A DNA stretch of 64,000 nt from the NCBI GenBank assembly GCA_036346355.1, contig CM070572.1, positions 11,477,001-11,541,000 of the forward strand, written 5' to 3'. The notes below the pieces were generated by a model. The model was not told where the DNA came from. It ran no database searches and was given only the letters and a program-made list of their open reading frames with translations. Both the position numbers and the translations under genes were made by a program. Shown in pieces: positions 11,942 to 24,600 of this stretch (position 1 is the stretch's first letter; each line of letters starts with the position of its first letter). This DNA is from Rhipidocladum racemiflorum. Lineage: Eukaryota > Streptophyta > Magnoliopsida > Poales > Poaceae.

Positions 11942-13959
11942 GACACGCTAGTGGGCCGAAGCCCGCTAGGTTTCCATATCCAATGCGGATCCTATCCATG
12001 CACAAACCCGTAAACTATTCCAACTCGTTAAGTGTGTGACCCGTTAGGTTCAGTGCAAGTCGGTTATGAATTCGGAACCCGTTTCCAATTCATTGATCAA
12101 CAGCGGCACCTAGCGAGACGTATTGACCCCGGATGCACGTAATCAATATTCGGTGAACCTTGATACACTCACATACCGATCCCTTCACCACACGATACCA
12201 GTCAAGCTCAAGGCGAGATGCGTGCCACCCTTGTTGATAGCTCGACCACTTCACTCGGCAAAGGTGATGGATACAAACCAAAACCAACTCATAAATCATA
12301 TTAGCACTGCCGAGCGATATCATTAGCCATCCACTCGAGGAGCCCAGAGCTATCTCACCCGAAATCTAGGAGCGGCGAATCACATCTTGATCATCACACC
12401 CTTGGCAATGTATCGTGGCATACCCGATATTTCATCTTTATGACTACCCCTGTTACGGTGTAGCGTTTGATGATACCAAAGCATACAAGTCTACATGCTA
12501 GGCATCCATGACAATCTCAGGTCTAAGGACCATATAGGCGTACCACTCGAAACTATACGCTGATGGCACTATAAGAGATAACAACTCACAGCGTCTCGGA
12601 GTGGGTCTTGTCCGACTACCCATGTTCTCTAACATGTGTCCACATTATTGGTTTGATATCTCCATATCTATGGTATGCGAAACATTACCATCAACCAATA
12701 CATGTGCTGATCAAATTATCACCGCTCCTCGTAATGATATGGATCAGGGACCCGTTTAGAATAATGTCACTTGACAATGTGTTTCACAATCAGATCGTAT
12801 CCAATGAACAAAGTCGTAACATATATTCAGGGAACCGATAAACAAAGTCATCATTATTACATGAACAAAGACGTATTACAATCATCATCATGATTGATCT
12901 AGGGCATATTCCCTTCAGTGCGCAGCGTCCCCTGGCGTCCGTACCGGGGCAGGCGGCTCCTTCCCAAGACTGTCAGAGGAGCCACCGAAGAAGTCAAGCC
13001 CCCGTCCCATCGCCTGGCACACCGCAGAAGAATACGCCCACTCCCGAGGCCCAGGGCAAGGTCAAGCGCCATTAAAGCCACCGAGGCTGACAGGAGCACC
13101 ACGCGATACGTCATCCAGACAGCACTACGCAAGACCACTCATCACAGAGCCACCAACCCTGCCTCGGGACGGGCAGGGTCAGTCGGACAAGACAGAAACC
13201 GGACTCCGAGACACGCAGGCCCCCCTTCTCTCGCGGTTTTCCCAAACTCCCGTGTAACCTGCCTCCTCCATCTATATAAGGAGAGGCAGGGCCTGAGAGG
13301 GAGGGGCGATGGAAAAACAGTCTTCTAGGTAGCCGCAACTCCCTAGCAAAAACACCGAGGGATCGGTCGACCGACTCCCTGCCTCGCTTGTATACCTCTC
13401 GTTCATCGCCCAAAGATCAATACACCCACACCGAACGAACTGGAGTAGGGACGTTCAGCCCGAACCAGTATACATCACCTGGCTCCTTGAGTCGACCATT
13501 CGGGGAGAGGGAGCGCGCGACCCCATCCGACCACAAATTCGTATTGCCGGTGCACGAAACACCGACAAGAACATTATGATGTAATTATGATATAGTTATC
13601 AATTGTAGTCTTTAATATATATTAGCATGTTTGTTGATTCTAAACTTGATTCATATTCTTAATATAAAAATATTAATACCTTCTAAAGTATCATGGCTTA
13701 ATTATTTGTTTGGAGGTGACTTATATTATATGCATATTTATTTGTTTAATAATGAAAACACGACGAATGATAGCTTCCACAATAGCTAGCGACAACTGAT
13801 GTATGTTTTTTGGGACTTTGCTGTGAAGTCGCGAAAATCATGATTTAAAACTTTGGTTTAGCCCTACTGATTTGATATGTGTAAATGGCAAATAATTACA
13901 ATTCCTTACTCTTATTGGCCTTCAAGAATTTTGCATGGCCTACTTGCCATTGTAATGCA

Positions 13960-16900
13960 CAGTGGTGCACGCACGAGGGGTGCGTGAGGGGTCTAGTGCA
14001 TCCCCTCTACCCGTCGCACCCCCTAAAAGTACATAGCGTCATCACCATTTTTTGTTTGCTATGCTTTGGCGGAGCACCGGTTGCCGGTTGCGACGGACCG
14101 GTGGACTGAGGAACACTGGAGGAGGCAGGGGAGTGGGAGCCGAGCCATAGAAGGGAGATTGGAGAAGAGAAGGACCGCATCTAGCCGTATATGGTTTGGA
14201 TCTGGGTGTGGTTGCACCAAATAACATTAGCCAACTAGACAAGTCTCTCACATGAACCCAAGCTCAAATCAATCCCCATTCCCAGATTCCCCAATCCTCA
14301 TATCCCTAATCCATCATCGAGCGAGACTGCGAGAGGACTCATTGGCTGAAGAAGGGGTGCCGGGCTCGCCATCACCGTGCCGACCATTGGGTGAAGGAGG
14401 GCTAGAGCAAGGGTTGTGGGTGGAGAAGGGGCGCCGGACGCCAGCCGAAGGCGGGCGAAGGAGGACCGCCCCGCCGCACCGAGTGGAGAAGGGGCACTGC
14501 GCCGGCTGCCGGGTGGAGGAGGGAGGCCGGCTTGCCTCGCCTCATAGGGTCTGGGCATTGGGGTAAGGCCGTGAGGGGAGGTGGCGGGGCCGTGAGCGAA
14601 GGATCGGGCTGGCCGTCGACGGAGGCGGTCAGAGTTGCAGTGGCAATGTGGCTGTGAGCCGAAGGGACATGCTCGCCGCTCAAAAGTCTGGAGAGGAAGG
14701 AACCGAGGAGGGCTAACTATTGAGGACTTCGGAGAGATGGAGCCAGATGATAAGGTAATTAGGTGATTTTTTTAAATTTTAATTATTGGTTAGTTAGTAA
14801 ATTATACGTACGATACAATATCATTGTATACTTGCATATAAGATTATTGATTGAGTAGTAAATTTAAATTATTTTTTTATTATAGTCTTAACTTATTATA
14901 GGTTCTATAAAATATATTGTAGATTCACAAAAGATGGACAAATGAACCTTGCACAACTATTTCTCGAACAATTCAAGTGGAAGTAATACTCAAACCAATG
15001 AGAGCACAACTCAACCGAAGAAGCCTCGGATTGATTTTAATCCAGATGATATCATTACCGATCCAGCATGTCGTGTAGCAGCTGAAGATTATCCTAATGA
15101 AATTAGAGATCAAGTTAGGAGGGCATATTTCTTGAAGGGTTCAACTCAACCATTCGGCTATGTTTTTTTTTGAAGAAAACAATGGATTGTTTGATATCTT
15201 TTCAAAAATCATGGTTCAAGGAATTTGATTGGTTGGAATATAGCGTGTCAAAGAATGACACCTTTTGCTTCTATTGCTTTCTTTTCAAGAGTCCAACACA
15301 TCCCAAATATTTTGGCAATGATGCATTCACAAAAGATGGGTTCGTTAATTGGACGAAGGCTAAGAGAAGTTTAAATGATCATGTTGGTGGACCTAATAGT
15401 ACACACAACGTTTGTAGGCAAGTGTGTGAGGATTTCAATAATCAAATATTGTCATGTAAATTAGAAGCTCGTGGTAAGATGGACGAAATTGCATACAAAA
15501 TTTGTCTAACTGCTTCTCAAGATTGCGCGAAATTTCTCCTAATGCAAGGTGAAGCTTTTTGTGGATATGATGAGTCTTCTACTTCTATCAACAAGGGCAA
15601 TTTTAGAGAGTTGGTGGAGTGGTATAAAGATAAGGAGGAAGTGAAGAAGGCATTTGATGTAGCTCCTAGGCACTGTACCATGACTTCTCCATGGATTCAA
15701 AAGGACTTTGCGAATGCTTGTGCAGAACAAGTCATTGAGGTGATTATGGGTGAGATTGGAGATAGTAGATTTTTCGTGCTTATTGATGAATCCAGAGATG
15801 TTTCAATAAAAGAACAAATGGCTGTGATTGTGAGATTGGTACTTGTTTTATCTTTTTACTGGTACCATTTATGCATTGTATATCTTGTGGCATGTAGATT
15901 TGTTAACAACCAAGGGAAAGTCATGGAAAGGTTTCTTAAACTTGTCCATGTTAAAAAGTGTACTTCTGCTGCACTGAAGGGTGCATTGATTGACATGCTT
16001 ACGGGATAGGATTTACTTCTTTCTAGACTTTGTGGATAGGGTTATGATGGAGCTTCAAATATGAGAGGAGAATTTAGTGGCTTGCAAAGATAGATTCGAG
16101 ATGAAAATCCGTATGCTTTCTATGTCCATTGCTTTGCCCATCAGTTGTAATTAGCAGTTGTCACTGTCTCAAGTAGTATAAAAGCTATTGCTGATTTCTT
16201 CAATTATATTCCCTTAATAGTGAACACTATTATTTCATCTTGCAAAAGGGTGGATGCTTTGATTGAAAAGCGCTGTGAAGTCTAATTGGAGAATGTGCAG
16301 AATGGTTTGGCTCTCACTGGAACGGGGTTGCATCAGAAAACTAGCCTAGCTAGACCTGGAGATACTAGATGGGGCTCACATCACTAAACCTTGCTTCGTC
16401 TGTATCAAATGTGAGAGGCTTCATAGGAGGTGCTAAAAATTGTAAGTGATGATAGTCGTCAGCCGTCTAATTCTGGTGGAGCATATGGTTTGATAAGAAA
16501 AATAGAAAGTTTTGAATTCGTGTTCATCTTGCATTTGATGTTGGACTTGTTGGACATTACAAATGAGTTATCACATGAATTCCAAAGAAAAGATCTAAAC
16601 ATTATTCATGCTATGGGTTTGATTAGGATGTGAAAGAGAACTTGTAGAACATGAGGAATAATGGGTGAGAGCCATTGTTTGAACGAGCAAAAATCTTTTG
16701 TGAAGCAAATGGCATCATTGTTCCAGATATGGATGAAAGCACCCCAATTATGGGTCTTATGGCACATCGAGGCCATACAGTGACTCATGATCATTTCTAT
16801 AGAGTTGACATCTTCTATGCTGCCATTGATGCCACTAAGTCAGAGATAAATCATCACTTCAATGAAGTTTCTAGAGAGCTATTAGAATGCATGTCTTATC

Positions 16901-17690
16901 TTGACCCACAGAACTCATTCTCCAAGTTTGATGTCAACAAACTTATGCGACTTGCTGAGATTTATGCTGATGATTTCATCATAGGTGATCATCTATTGTT
17001 AAGAACTTAGCTTCAAAACTACATTCTCAATGTTAGGAGAAGCATAGAATTCCGTGGATGTTATGACCTTGCAAGACTCACTGAAAAGATGGTTGAAACA
17101 GGAAAAGGCAGAACCTTTCCATTGGTCTATCGCCTCATTGAGCTAACATTGATCCTTCCTATGGCAACAATACCAGTTGAAGAATATTTTCAGCAATGAA
17201 ATTTATCAAGATAGACTTGTGCAACCAAGTCTCCGATAATTGGCTCAATGACTTGATGGTGTGCTACACTGAGCGGGAAATATTTAAAAGTATTGATGAT
17301 AAAACAATCATGGATCTCTTTCAAAAGATGAAATCTCGTAGATGGACTTGCCTTCCGGTCCTAGTTATAGCTAGCAGTTTTGCGGTACGTTGCATTTCAT
17401 TTCAATGTTTGTAATTACTTATAATTTTTTAATTGCCTCACTAATTTAGCTATTTTTATTCTACAGATTTCTACTCGCACGCATATCGGCATATATGGGC
17501 ATTCAGGGTGTTATATTCATTGCCAAGGTATCTTATGTGTATTTTATATTTTTTTACTTTACTCTTGTCTATTTACATATGAATTTCGATTGCGCTAAGT
17601 ATTTTGAATTGCATACATTTTAGTATGATTTTCTTCTGTTAGTGGACTTTTATAAGCACTCTCTCTATTTTTATCCTATGTACGCCACTA
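13960..17690 (+). mobile_element. hAT element with 8-bp target duplication
   Basis: The left end is CAGTGGTGCACGCA and the right end complement is TAGTGGCGTACATA. An exact 8-bp repeat GTAATGCA flanks both sides (13952-13959 and 17691-17698), the hAT signature. The 3.7-kb body contains a GC-rich 5' part (14050-14700) and one decayed TTF-type transposase gene. It lies just right of the outer MITE-like element. Confidence 0.9.
14949..17414 (+). pseudogene. hAT transposase of the TTF zinc-finger / DUF4371 class
   Basis: An N-terminal part (14949-15173) has PKKPRIDFNPDDI and RRAYFLKGSTQPFGY, typical of the entry into a TTF-type zinc finger. A T-run slip near 15165 breaks the frame. The frame at 15170-16009 then carries WLEYSVSKNDTFCFYCFLF (zinc finger) and the DUF4371-like core with the catalytic context FFVLIDESRDVS. 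Stops follow after 16009. Pieces continue at 16430-17010, and the C-terminal hAT dimerisation domain sits at 17196-17400 (LCNQVSDNWLNDLMVCY, EREIF). Related proteins are annotated as zinc finger MYM-type 1-like. Several stops and frame changes make it inactive. Confidence 0.88.
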
Positions 17691-17698
17691 GTAATGCA

Positions 17699-18860
17699 GG
17701 ACTCCCATCCCTTTTGTGACACCAATGCATGTGGTTGTTGGAACTTGGAAGACCAATGGACGCTAAGAAAAATCCTCAGCCTACCATTGACGAGGTGAAA
17801 ATCATTTTTAGTATTCCGTCGAACAAAATTTATTTTTTGAGCATTCTGCCCAAAAAAACCGAGCAAATGTTAGATGCAATTTCGATGTAAAACCTAATTG
17901 GAAAAGCAGAGGGCATAAGCACCTGAGTCATAGCCCATAAGGTCATCTGTGCATTCTATAGATTAAACACGCTCAATACATACAGTGAGATTGTTGGATT
18001 CCTCACGTTGAAAGGCAGTTTGTTCCCTCTAAAAAAAGCAGTTTTCTCTCTGATTTTGGACATTCACAATCTGCTATTTAAATTGAGTCTTACTCGAAGG
18101 GGAAGTCATTTTTACAATAATAGAGCCTTGGTTTGTAGCTTTGCCTCAGTGAATACATCCTTTACAGTTATGCGTTTGTTTGAAATTCTAAAAATGCACT
18201 ATGCCCTCGTGTTGACCGATAAATGAAGTCCACTAACAATTCGTTGTTGCACTGCATGAGCTTTTGACGATCCCTAGCCACAAGTAAAGCAACATAATGG
18301 AATCTCGAACGATTTTCCAATTCGCGGACCTGACGAACTACGAGCCTCTCCAAAAGAGCGCTCTAAAAATGACCCTTAAATTTTAATTTAGAACCTTAAC
18401 TAATTAGATTTAGAACTTCAACAAAATATTCACTTTAGCAATTAAACCCTAAAACCCAACAAAGATAAGGCTCAATCATAGATTTACTAAATATAGCTAC
18501 TCTCCTAGAGGCCCTAAAACAATTTACTAAATTTTAACAATCTAAGGTCTTTGCTGGAGTTAATCTTTTTTCAAAAACCCTATAATTCAAATTAGGACTA
18601 CATTTAAGGCCCCTCTTAGAATGCTCTTGCATCGGTAGAACAGCTGCTAGTTCAAGAGCACTAAGCATCGACATTGTGCAGACAACACCCCCTTTTCCTG
18701 AATCCCCAGTTCACTCGATACACATTAATTGACTGCACAGCTCAGTTGTACCAACAGCACATATTTTAATAATCCCAAATTTTGAAGAAAAAAATCAGGA
18801 TGAGACCCAGCATAATGGAACTCATCCAACAGTTTTATTATAGTAGAACAAGGCTCCGTT
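17699..18860. other. Intergenic DNA, no feature seen
   Basis: AT-rich DNA between the hAT element and the 3' flank of the RRM gene. Short open frames on both strands have no recognisable motif. Confidence 0.5.
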
Positions 18861-19226
18861 CTCGGAACTACCGAGCACAGAGCACTGCAGAAGTTAAACT
18901 AAAACTTCTGGGACATCCGAAACAATAGCTTTGGTACCGATACCAATCGCCACATATAAGAATCCTTCTTGATATTGATATGATACCAGTTGGGTAACGA
19001 CGAGGAGCAGCTCCGATTACCAGTTGGGACAAAGACGCGGGACCATCTCCAACTACCATTTGGATAAAACATGCAGGGTAAGCTCTGGGTGAAGCACCAC
19101 AGTTAGGTTCTCCATAGAATGAACTCCAAAGGTTGGTTAAGTGTACGAACCACAGGCATAGATCACGATGGTGACAACAGACACAAGACTGACTATATTG
19201 TTGGGCTTGTGTACGACTCCAACCAC

Positions 19227-19422
19227 ACACCCACTCGATGATTCTTCAGATGAACAATCGCCATCATGACTAATCCCCTCCATTCCCACTGCACCCAATA
19301 TATCTCCATGAGCTGTCAGATACAGGATCAATGATCACAGTTCCATCAGGACATAGGATTCAAACCAAGCAAAACTGACAAGAGCAACCGTTGCTCTTGG
19401 GTCATTGCCCCATCCATCGGGA
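19227..19422. repeat. 196-bp perfect direct repeat, copy 1
   Basis: Identical, by eye, base for base to 26249-26444 with a constant offset of 7022 bp. It begins ACACCCACTCGATG and ends CCATCCATCGGGA. It lies downstream of the RRM gene. It has no LTR termini or open frame of note. Confidence 0.9.
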
Positions 19423-20279
19423 CAACTTCATGATTTCCAGGTTCATCTGCTGACCATGACAAGGACAACCTGCAGAAGTTTCATCACAAAGATTATCCAT
19501 CAGTAACAACCAAAATTGCGGCTTTTTAAGAATGAACTAGCTCAGCATGTGCATAGAGTTAGAGAGCAGCGAAGACAGATAATTTTTGACTGGCTAGATT
19601 CTTTAAATTAAAGGTGTTTTCCCTTAAGGAACTGTACCATACTTTGTACATAAACCTTTTATTATTTTTAATATACGGTAGGCGCCTCCCCAACCATTTC
19701 CTATCCAAAAAATAAACAACCAAATTGCAGGAACAGAACCCACGTCAACAAAATGAGTGTGTACATGACAATAACGATGTTATTAAGAAACAGACATGCA
19801 CGAGCGCTCCAACCAGCCTAGGATGTTCCACATTCAGGAGATCATCCTCTAAATGAAAATACAGAAAGAAACCTCTCCAGTTTGTATTTAGAAACGTTAT
19901 GACAGACCGAGTAGGCAGAAAGAACACCAATGAAATGTAGTCCTACAGTTCTGCTGGACAATTTTCCATTTTAGTGGAAATAGATTCATACAAGCAAACT
20001 GATTGGTTAAGATTCAGTTGGATCTTTAGCCTGTATCCTTAAGAGTAATGGGAATGCCATCGATGTAATTGTCACTCATCCAAATAAATCTGATATGGAA
20101 AATAAAGAATGGATTTGCTGGTTTGGTATCAAGCAATTGTTTCAACTAAGTTGATTTTGGAGAAGACTTGTTAGAGCATTTTTAGCAGGCGTTCATAAAC
20201 TTACTGAAATTAAGTACGGAAATAAGTATATGAGAAATGCACATGCAAATTAACATCTAATCGTGCCACTTATGTCTAG

Positions 20280-20776
20280 TTACAAACCTCCCGCCATGGC
20301 CACCCATTCATCCTCTGGAATCTCATGCATGCGCCCGAAGCGTTCACACTGTTTCAGCCAGAGCAATGGGTCATCGGCGCCGTCGAAGATGGGTAGATCG
20401 TAGCGAGGAGCGTGAGGTGCCCAGCGCCGGCCGCCGCCATGGTCGCGATCATGTCTCTCGTCGTCGCGAGGAGCGCGTGATGACCAGCGCATACCGCTGC
20501 CATGGTCATGGTAATGTCCCTCGTCGCCTCTGTTTTCCGCGTGTGCCCGCTGGAGTGGAAGGCGCGGAGGATGTCGGCCCTCAATCCCGCTGGTCGCCAC
20601 GGCAGCTGCAGCCGAAGGGTTCTCGTTCGGTTGCTTGCCGGCGATTTTGAGGAAGTCGGACAGAGCCGTCTCCAGGCTGGCCATGGAGGACTTGATGCTC
20701 TCCACGGACGTCTCCAGATTGCCCAGGCGCTCTTCAACGGAATCCATGGATGGAGAATCGCCCGAATCTGATACCA
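20280..20776 (-). pseudogene. Gypsy-type gag N-terminal fragment with primer-binding site
   Basis: Minus strand. A tRNA-iMet-type site TGGTATCAGA at 20776-20767 is followed by an ATG at 20747 and an open frame to 20280. The protein starts with a coiled-coil-like segment (VEERLGNLETSVESIKSSMASLE), passes an Arg/His-rich stretch, and reaches the gag motif LPIFDGADDPLLWLKQCERF before stopping at MAGGL. Gag proteins of this class are several hundred residues longer, so it is truncated. The DNA to its right (20780-21050) is probably LTR-derived. It sits just downstream of the RRM gene's stop codon. Confidence 0.65.
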
Positions 20777-21623
20777 ATTGATATGGATGCTCCCTGACAA
20801 AGGCTCTCGTACCGGGACGAAGCCCTGAACGAGATGAGGAGGACGGCGCAGCAGCTGCTCGCCGGCGCCCTATGATGGAGGTTGTACGTGACCAACGGCC
20901 GTTTAATCGTCGGCAACGCCTGAAACCAAATTACGGGTAAGCTGGAAGGTGCGTTTCCCCCTCCCTCTGTTCCCTTTTTATTCCTCTCTTTTCTCAACAT
21001 GGCAGCTTCCCAGATGGAAGGTGCTAACCGTATCGGAATCAAAGATAAGAGTCCTAAACATATTATCTAGTAAACAAGAAAGTGCTTTTAAGGAATTAAC
21101 GGCTGGGCCACCAGCCTTGCTCTGCCCCAGCCCTAATCTAAGCTAAGGCGTGCGCCCCTTCCGGAAGAATACCCGGTCCAATTTGCCCATATCACCAACG
21201 GTCCCTTCATTGTTTGTTTTGAAACTAGGTGCATCTGAAGGACAGGAGACCAATACAGTAAGATTGGTACCTTATGAATACGAGGATGATTTTCCCAATT
21301 GCTCAATACAGTGAGACTGGTACCTTATGATTTATGAATGCAAGGATGATTTCTTGAAACGTTAAGATTAGTAACTCAGGAGTGCGATGATTTCTCGATA
21401 CGGTAAGATTTGTACCTTATGAATGCAAGGATGATTTCTTGCCAGGTAAGAACGAGTGCTGCAAATACAGCCGCACTGCTCTTTTAGTCCAGCTGCGATC
21501 TAAAGGTACCTGTTAGGAACCAAAAACTCTAGTGTCAGTTACCACCACGCAGTCAACAAGCAAAGAAGATAACAATAATCCAGATAAAGCAAACCTCAAG
21601 GTACAAATGTTTGGGTGCATAGT

Positions 21624-24600
21624 TCAGCTTGCTCTTTGGTCTGAACCACTAGCTTGTGTAAACTGAGGTGAGTGGGCTGGGAGGACTAAGTGTGGATGGG
21701 TGGGAACTGGTGCAGCTACAAAAGCCAAGTAATGCAGAATTATTCACAACGGGGAAAACACTTCGATAGAAGTATAGAGCACTGGAAAATATGTGGGAGG
21801 ACAAATGGACAATTGTGTTCATGTTAGCACAATAATTTCAGGGTGAAAGAACATCTTGTTTAGTGAATATAGTTAGTTGCAGCCTTGCAGAGTCATGAGA
21901 AAACTTCAAATAAATTACCAAGCACCAGCTGCTGGTGTGTGGATTGTTAAAAGGAGTCTTAAGAAGCTGATGTAATATGTTTGAGAACCAATTTGACAAT
22001 TGAAATCCATTAGAACTGGCAGTGGCATCATGGAAACCTAAGTGAGAGAAGTATAGAAATGCAAAACCACAAAGATCTTCCTACACCCAGCATTCTTATG
22101 TTCTTTAAACTTAACTGGAGAAATGAATGTAGTTCAACTACTGCAAAGTACATTACTACAAAGAACTGCCTGTTACCTCTGCTGAAATACTTAATGATCT
22201 CATTTGTCATGCTAGTCAAACTTAAAATTTGTGAACAACAATTAGTGAAAGATTTATAAAATAGCTCTATGGCCATAAAAATAAAATGACACAAAATATA
22301 GGCAAGTACAGCTACTGTGTTGATCTGAACAAAACATACTCAAGCTAAATGAAACTCATGATGGTTAACATGAGTATGTCACATTGCATGGGAACTTAAA
22401 AAACACCAGAGATGCACACTCACTGAACAGATAAGTGATAAAACAATTTCTAGCTTGCTTGAAAGGCTCCAATTTCTTTAGAAAGACAAGAAGGCCTACT
22501 AAATTCTGAAAATTGTGAAATGGACATGACTTACCAACTAAAAAGGGAGCCTGAATGGTGGGCCGAGGTGTCGGTGATGTATTGTTAAAGTTTGATCCGG
22601 TGATCTGCACAAATTGATTTCCTGGCACATTGTAACCATGCACTGCCACATAACCATTGCCCCCACCAGAAATGGATGGGCTCAATTGGCTAAATGGTTG
22701 GTTAGCAGAATTTGCTGCGGTTGAGACTCCATAAATTGGAACGTATTGCTGACCAATATATGGGTTTAATGTACCCTACAAAAAGACCTTTTGTCAGAAT
22801 CGCTTGATGCTTTGTACAACTCTATGTTGTGTGATAACATAGAAGTTAATATTTTTCACACTTGAACCTGTGGATAGATGTATTCGGCCCCATATGTAGT
22901 GTAACTGCAAACAGAAGAAAATGAACTGAATGCACTTTTTATTGGCTTCCAAACAGTGACATTATGCTCCATCAACACAAATGATTTTGATTGTTTGGTC
23001 ATTTTTAAAAGAGGTGGAGAAAAGGGTGGGATGGGTATGCTAAAGGTCGACTAATAAAAGTAGATAGCATAATATTTACTGTCACCAAAAGTATAGCACA
23101 TGAGAAGGGGAAATTTAGCAGCATTGTCAGAGTACACAATGGAAAAACAAAACCTGGACATGGCAACAGGCAAATATACCAAAAGTGGACTATATTCCAG
23201 TAAGAAAAAGTAGACTGCATAGGACATTCCACATGTATCAGGACAAATAGAAAAATATATCCACATATGGTGAGCCCAATAACCAAAGTTCTAAGTTCTC
23301 TTTAATTCTTGCATATCAAGAAAGTTGTCATCCTTTTATAACAACTTGGGTTTCTTCACAATAGTACAATATCGAAAGAAAAGGAGCTGATCCAGCTGAG
23401 TTTACTGGTCAAATTAAACACATTCCATCGTATTTCCATACCCAAGTTATAAATGGGGAAGAAGGGAATGGGCAAAAACTAGAGCAAATCTTTAAAAATG
23501 TTGGCGGCATTGCAATTCCACAGTTCACATATGTTTCTCTAATCAAGTAAATTTCAAAAAGAAGTTTTTTTCTCTTGTATGAAAATTTGAGGCAAATGCA
23601 TACTAGATTGGAATGTAGTTAATGTTTGCAATGCAAGGGCCTACAAAATATAAAACACAAACAAGTTAAATTCAACAGTTATGAACAAGCTGCCTAAGAA
23701 AAGCCTGAAGGTCATGAATAGGTCAGCTAAGAACAAGATTGAAGTACAAAATATGCTGTATTTTATGCCAATTAATTAGCATCAGTGATACTTCATCAAA
23801 TCACTGAGTTCCCTTTAAACTTTTGTTATAAAGAAGTTGATTGGAAAAGTTAATGATACATATGAAACAGATCATGTTACCTGTATTGTGGAACAGGGAA
23901 TCCTTGGTAGTACCCAAGTGGAAGTGGTCGTTGCTGACCATAACCCCCAACATAAATGCCCCTTGGAACTGAAACACCAAAGTAGGACCCGGCTGATCTT
24001 GGCCACCCTATAGAGAATGCGTGTTTTCAGAGCAAATGCATATAGAAAGAACACTGTTATCAACACATGAGTAACTCCACGAATTGAATAAGAAGGTAGC
24101 CAGAGGGGCATATTTACAGTCATCATATGCCCATGAGAATAAGCATGTTGTAACTTGTAAGTAAAACGCATGCACACCATATACATCAATCCCATATTAG
24201 AACTTTGTTTACTGGAATCTCGTTATTGTCTTGATCTTTGGTGCGATTGCAACCTAAGTAAGAAGGCCTGGTTCTTTCCTTCTGATTTGCATTGTTGCCT
24301 TACTTAATAGAGGACAAGTGGGGATGAATTGAATTCCAGGTTAAGCATCATGGTAAAACTGATTGATTCGGTTTGCGGAATACAAAACTATTATACTAAG
24401 ACTCCAGTGTATTAACTTGCTGGAATGCGGCCCTTAGAGCTTAGAAACAGTGACCTCCAAATGCGCTTACAAGTTAGTGCAAAGAGGTTTTAGGGCATCT
24501 CCAATGGTATAGTCAACTACTAGCTATAAGAAGTGTACATGTCATCTATAGATAGCTAATAGACAACCTCTCCAATGAACTAGCTATAGTATTGTCTACA

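Larger units (their letters stand above)
4753..12917 (-). mobile_element. Nearly full-length Ty1/copia retrotransposon, minus strand
   Basis: The element has LTRs at 11412-12917 (5' LTR, right side) and 4753-6217 (3' LTR, left side). A 5-bp target duplication GTGCG lies at 4748-4752 and 12918-12922. The tRNA-iMet-type primer site is adjacent to the right LTR, and a purine tract (AAGTGGGAGAT, minus strand) is adjacent to the left LTR. Gene order on the minus strand is gag, protease, integrase, reverse transcriptase, RNase H, which is diagnostic of copia. All coding parts carry frameshifts or stops, so it is not autonomous. It lies inside a solo gypsy LTR and is therefore younger than it. Confidence 0.95.
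11412..12917 (-). repeat. 5' LTR of the copia element
   Basis: 1506 bp, beginning TGTAGGGTTATGGG and ending GGCATATTCCCTTCA on the plus strand. It carries the minus-strand promoter and a longer minisatellite than its partner. Confidence 0.93.
4483..13567 (+). mobile_element. Solo LTR of the Tat/gypsy family, split by a copia element
   Basis: Positions 4483-4752 plus 12923-13567 (915 bp in total) match, start to end, the LTRs of the full element at 27893-45499. They begin TGACGAGTACCC and end AACACCGACA. A 5-bp direct repeat AGAAC flanks it (4478-4482 and 13568-13572). No internal Tat sequence is present, so this is a solo LTR formed by recombination between two LTRs after insertion. It was later hit by the copia element at 4753-12917. 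Confidence 0.93.
4154..13855. mobile_element. Outer MITE-like element split by the nested LTR insertions
   Basis: The left arm (4154-4482) starts CCAATGTTCTAAAT. The right arm (13573-13855) ends with the complement of CCAAAGTTTTAAAT. Both are flanked by TTTAGC (4148-4153 and 13856-13861), consistent with terminal inverted repeats and a target duplication. Removing the inserted LTR leaves an element of about 612 bp with no coding capacity. The left arm carries repeated GCTATAGC/TAGCTATA strings. The superfamily is uncertain, because TSD length is ambiguous between 6 and 8 bp. Confidence 0.5.
18861..21623 (-). other. 3' flank or possible spliced 3' UTR of the RRM gene
   Basis: No protein-coding exon was found past the RRM stop codon at 21624. 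Splice-like contexts exist on the minus strand (for example TTCTGCAG|GTTGTCC at about 19470), so a 3' UTR reaching to about 18860 with introns is possible but not shown. The stretch also holds a gypsy gag fragment (20280-20776) and one copy of the 196-bp repeat. Confidence 0.3.

Noticed and set aside
12890..13579. Several frames in the solo LTR (and their copies at 28153-28877 and 44535-45517)
   Set aside because: They lie wholly within Tat LTRs and differ among the copies by frame-breaking indels.
18868..19331. Minus-strand frames of 120 and 64 codons
   Set aside because: No family motif. They overlap the duplicated 196-bp repeat and probable 3' flank of the RRM gene.
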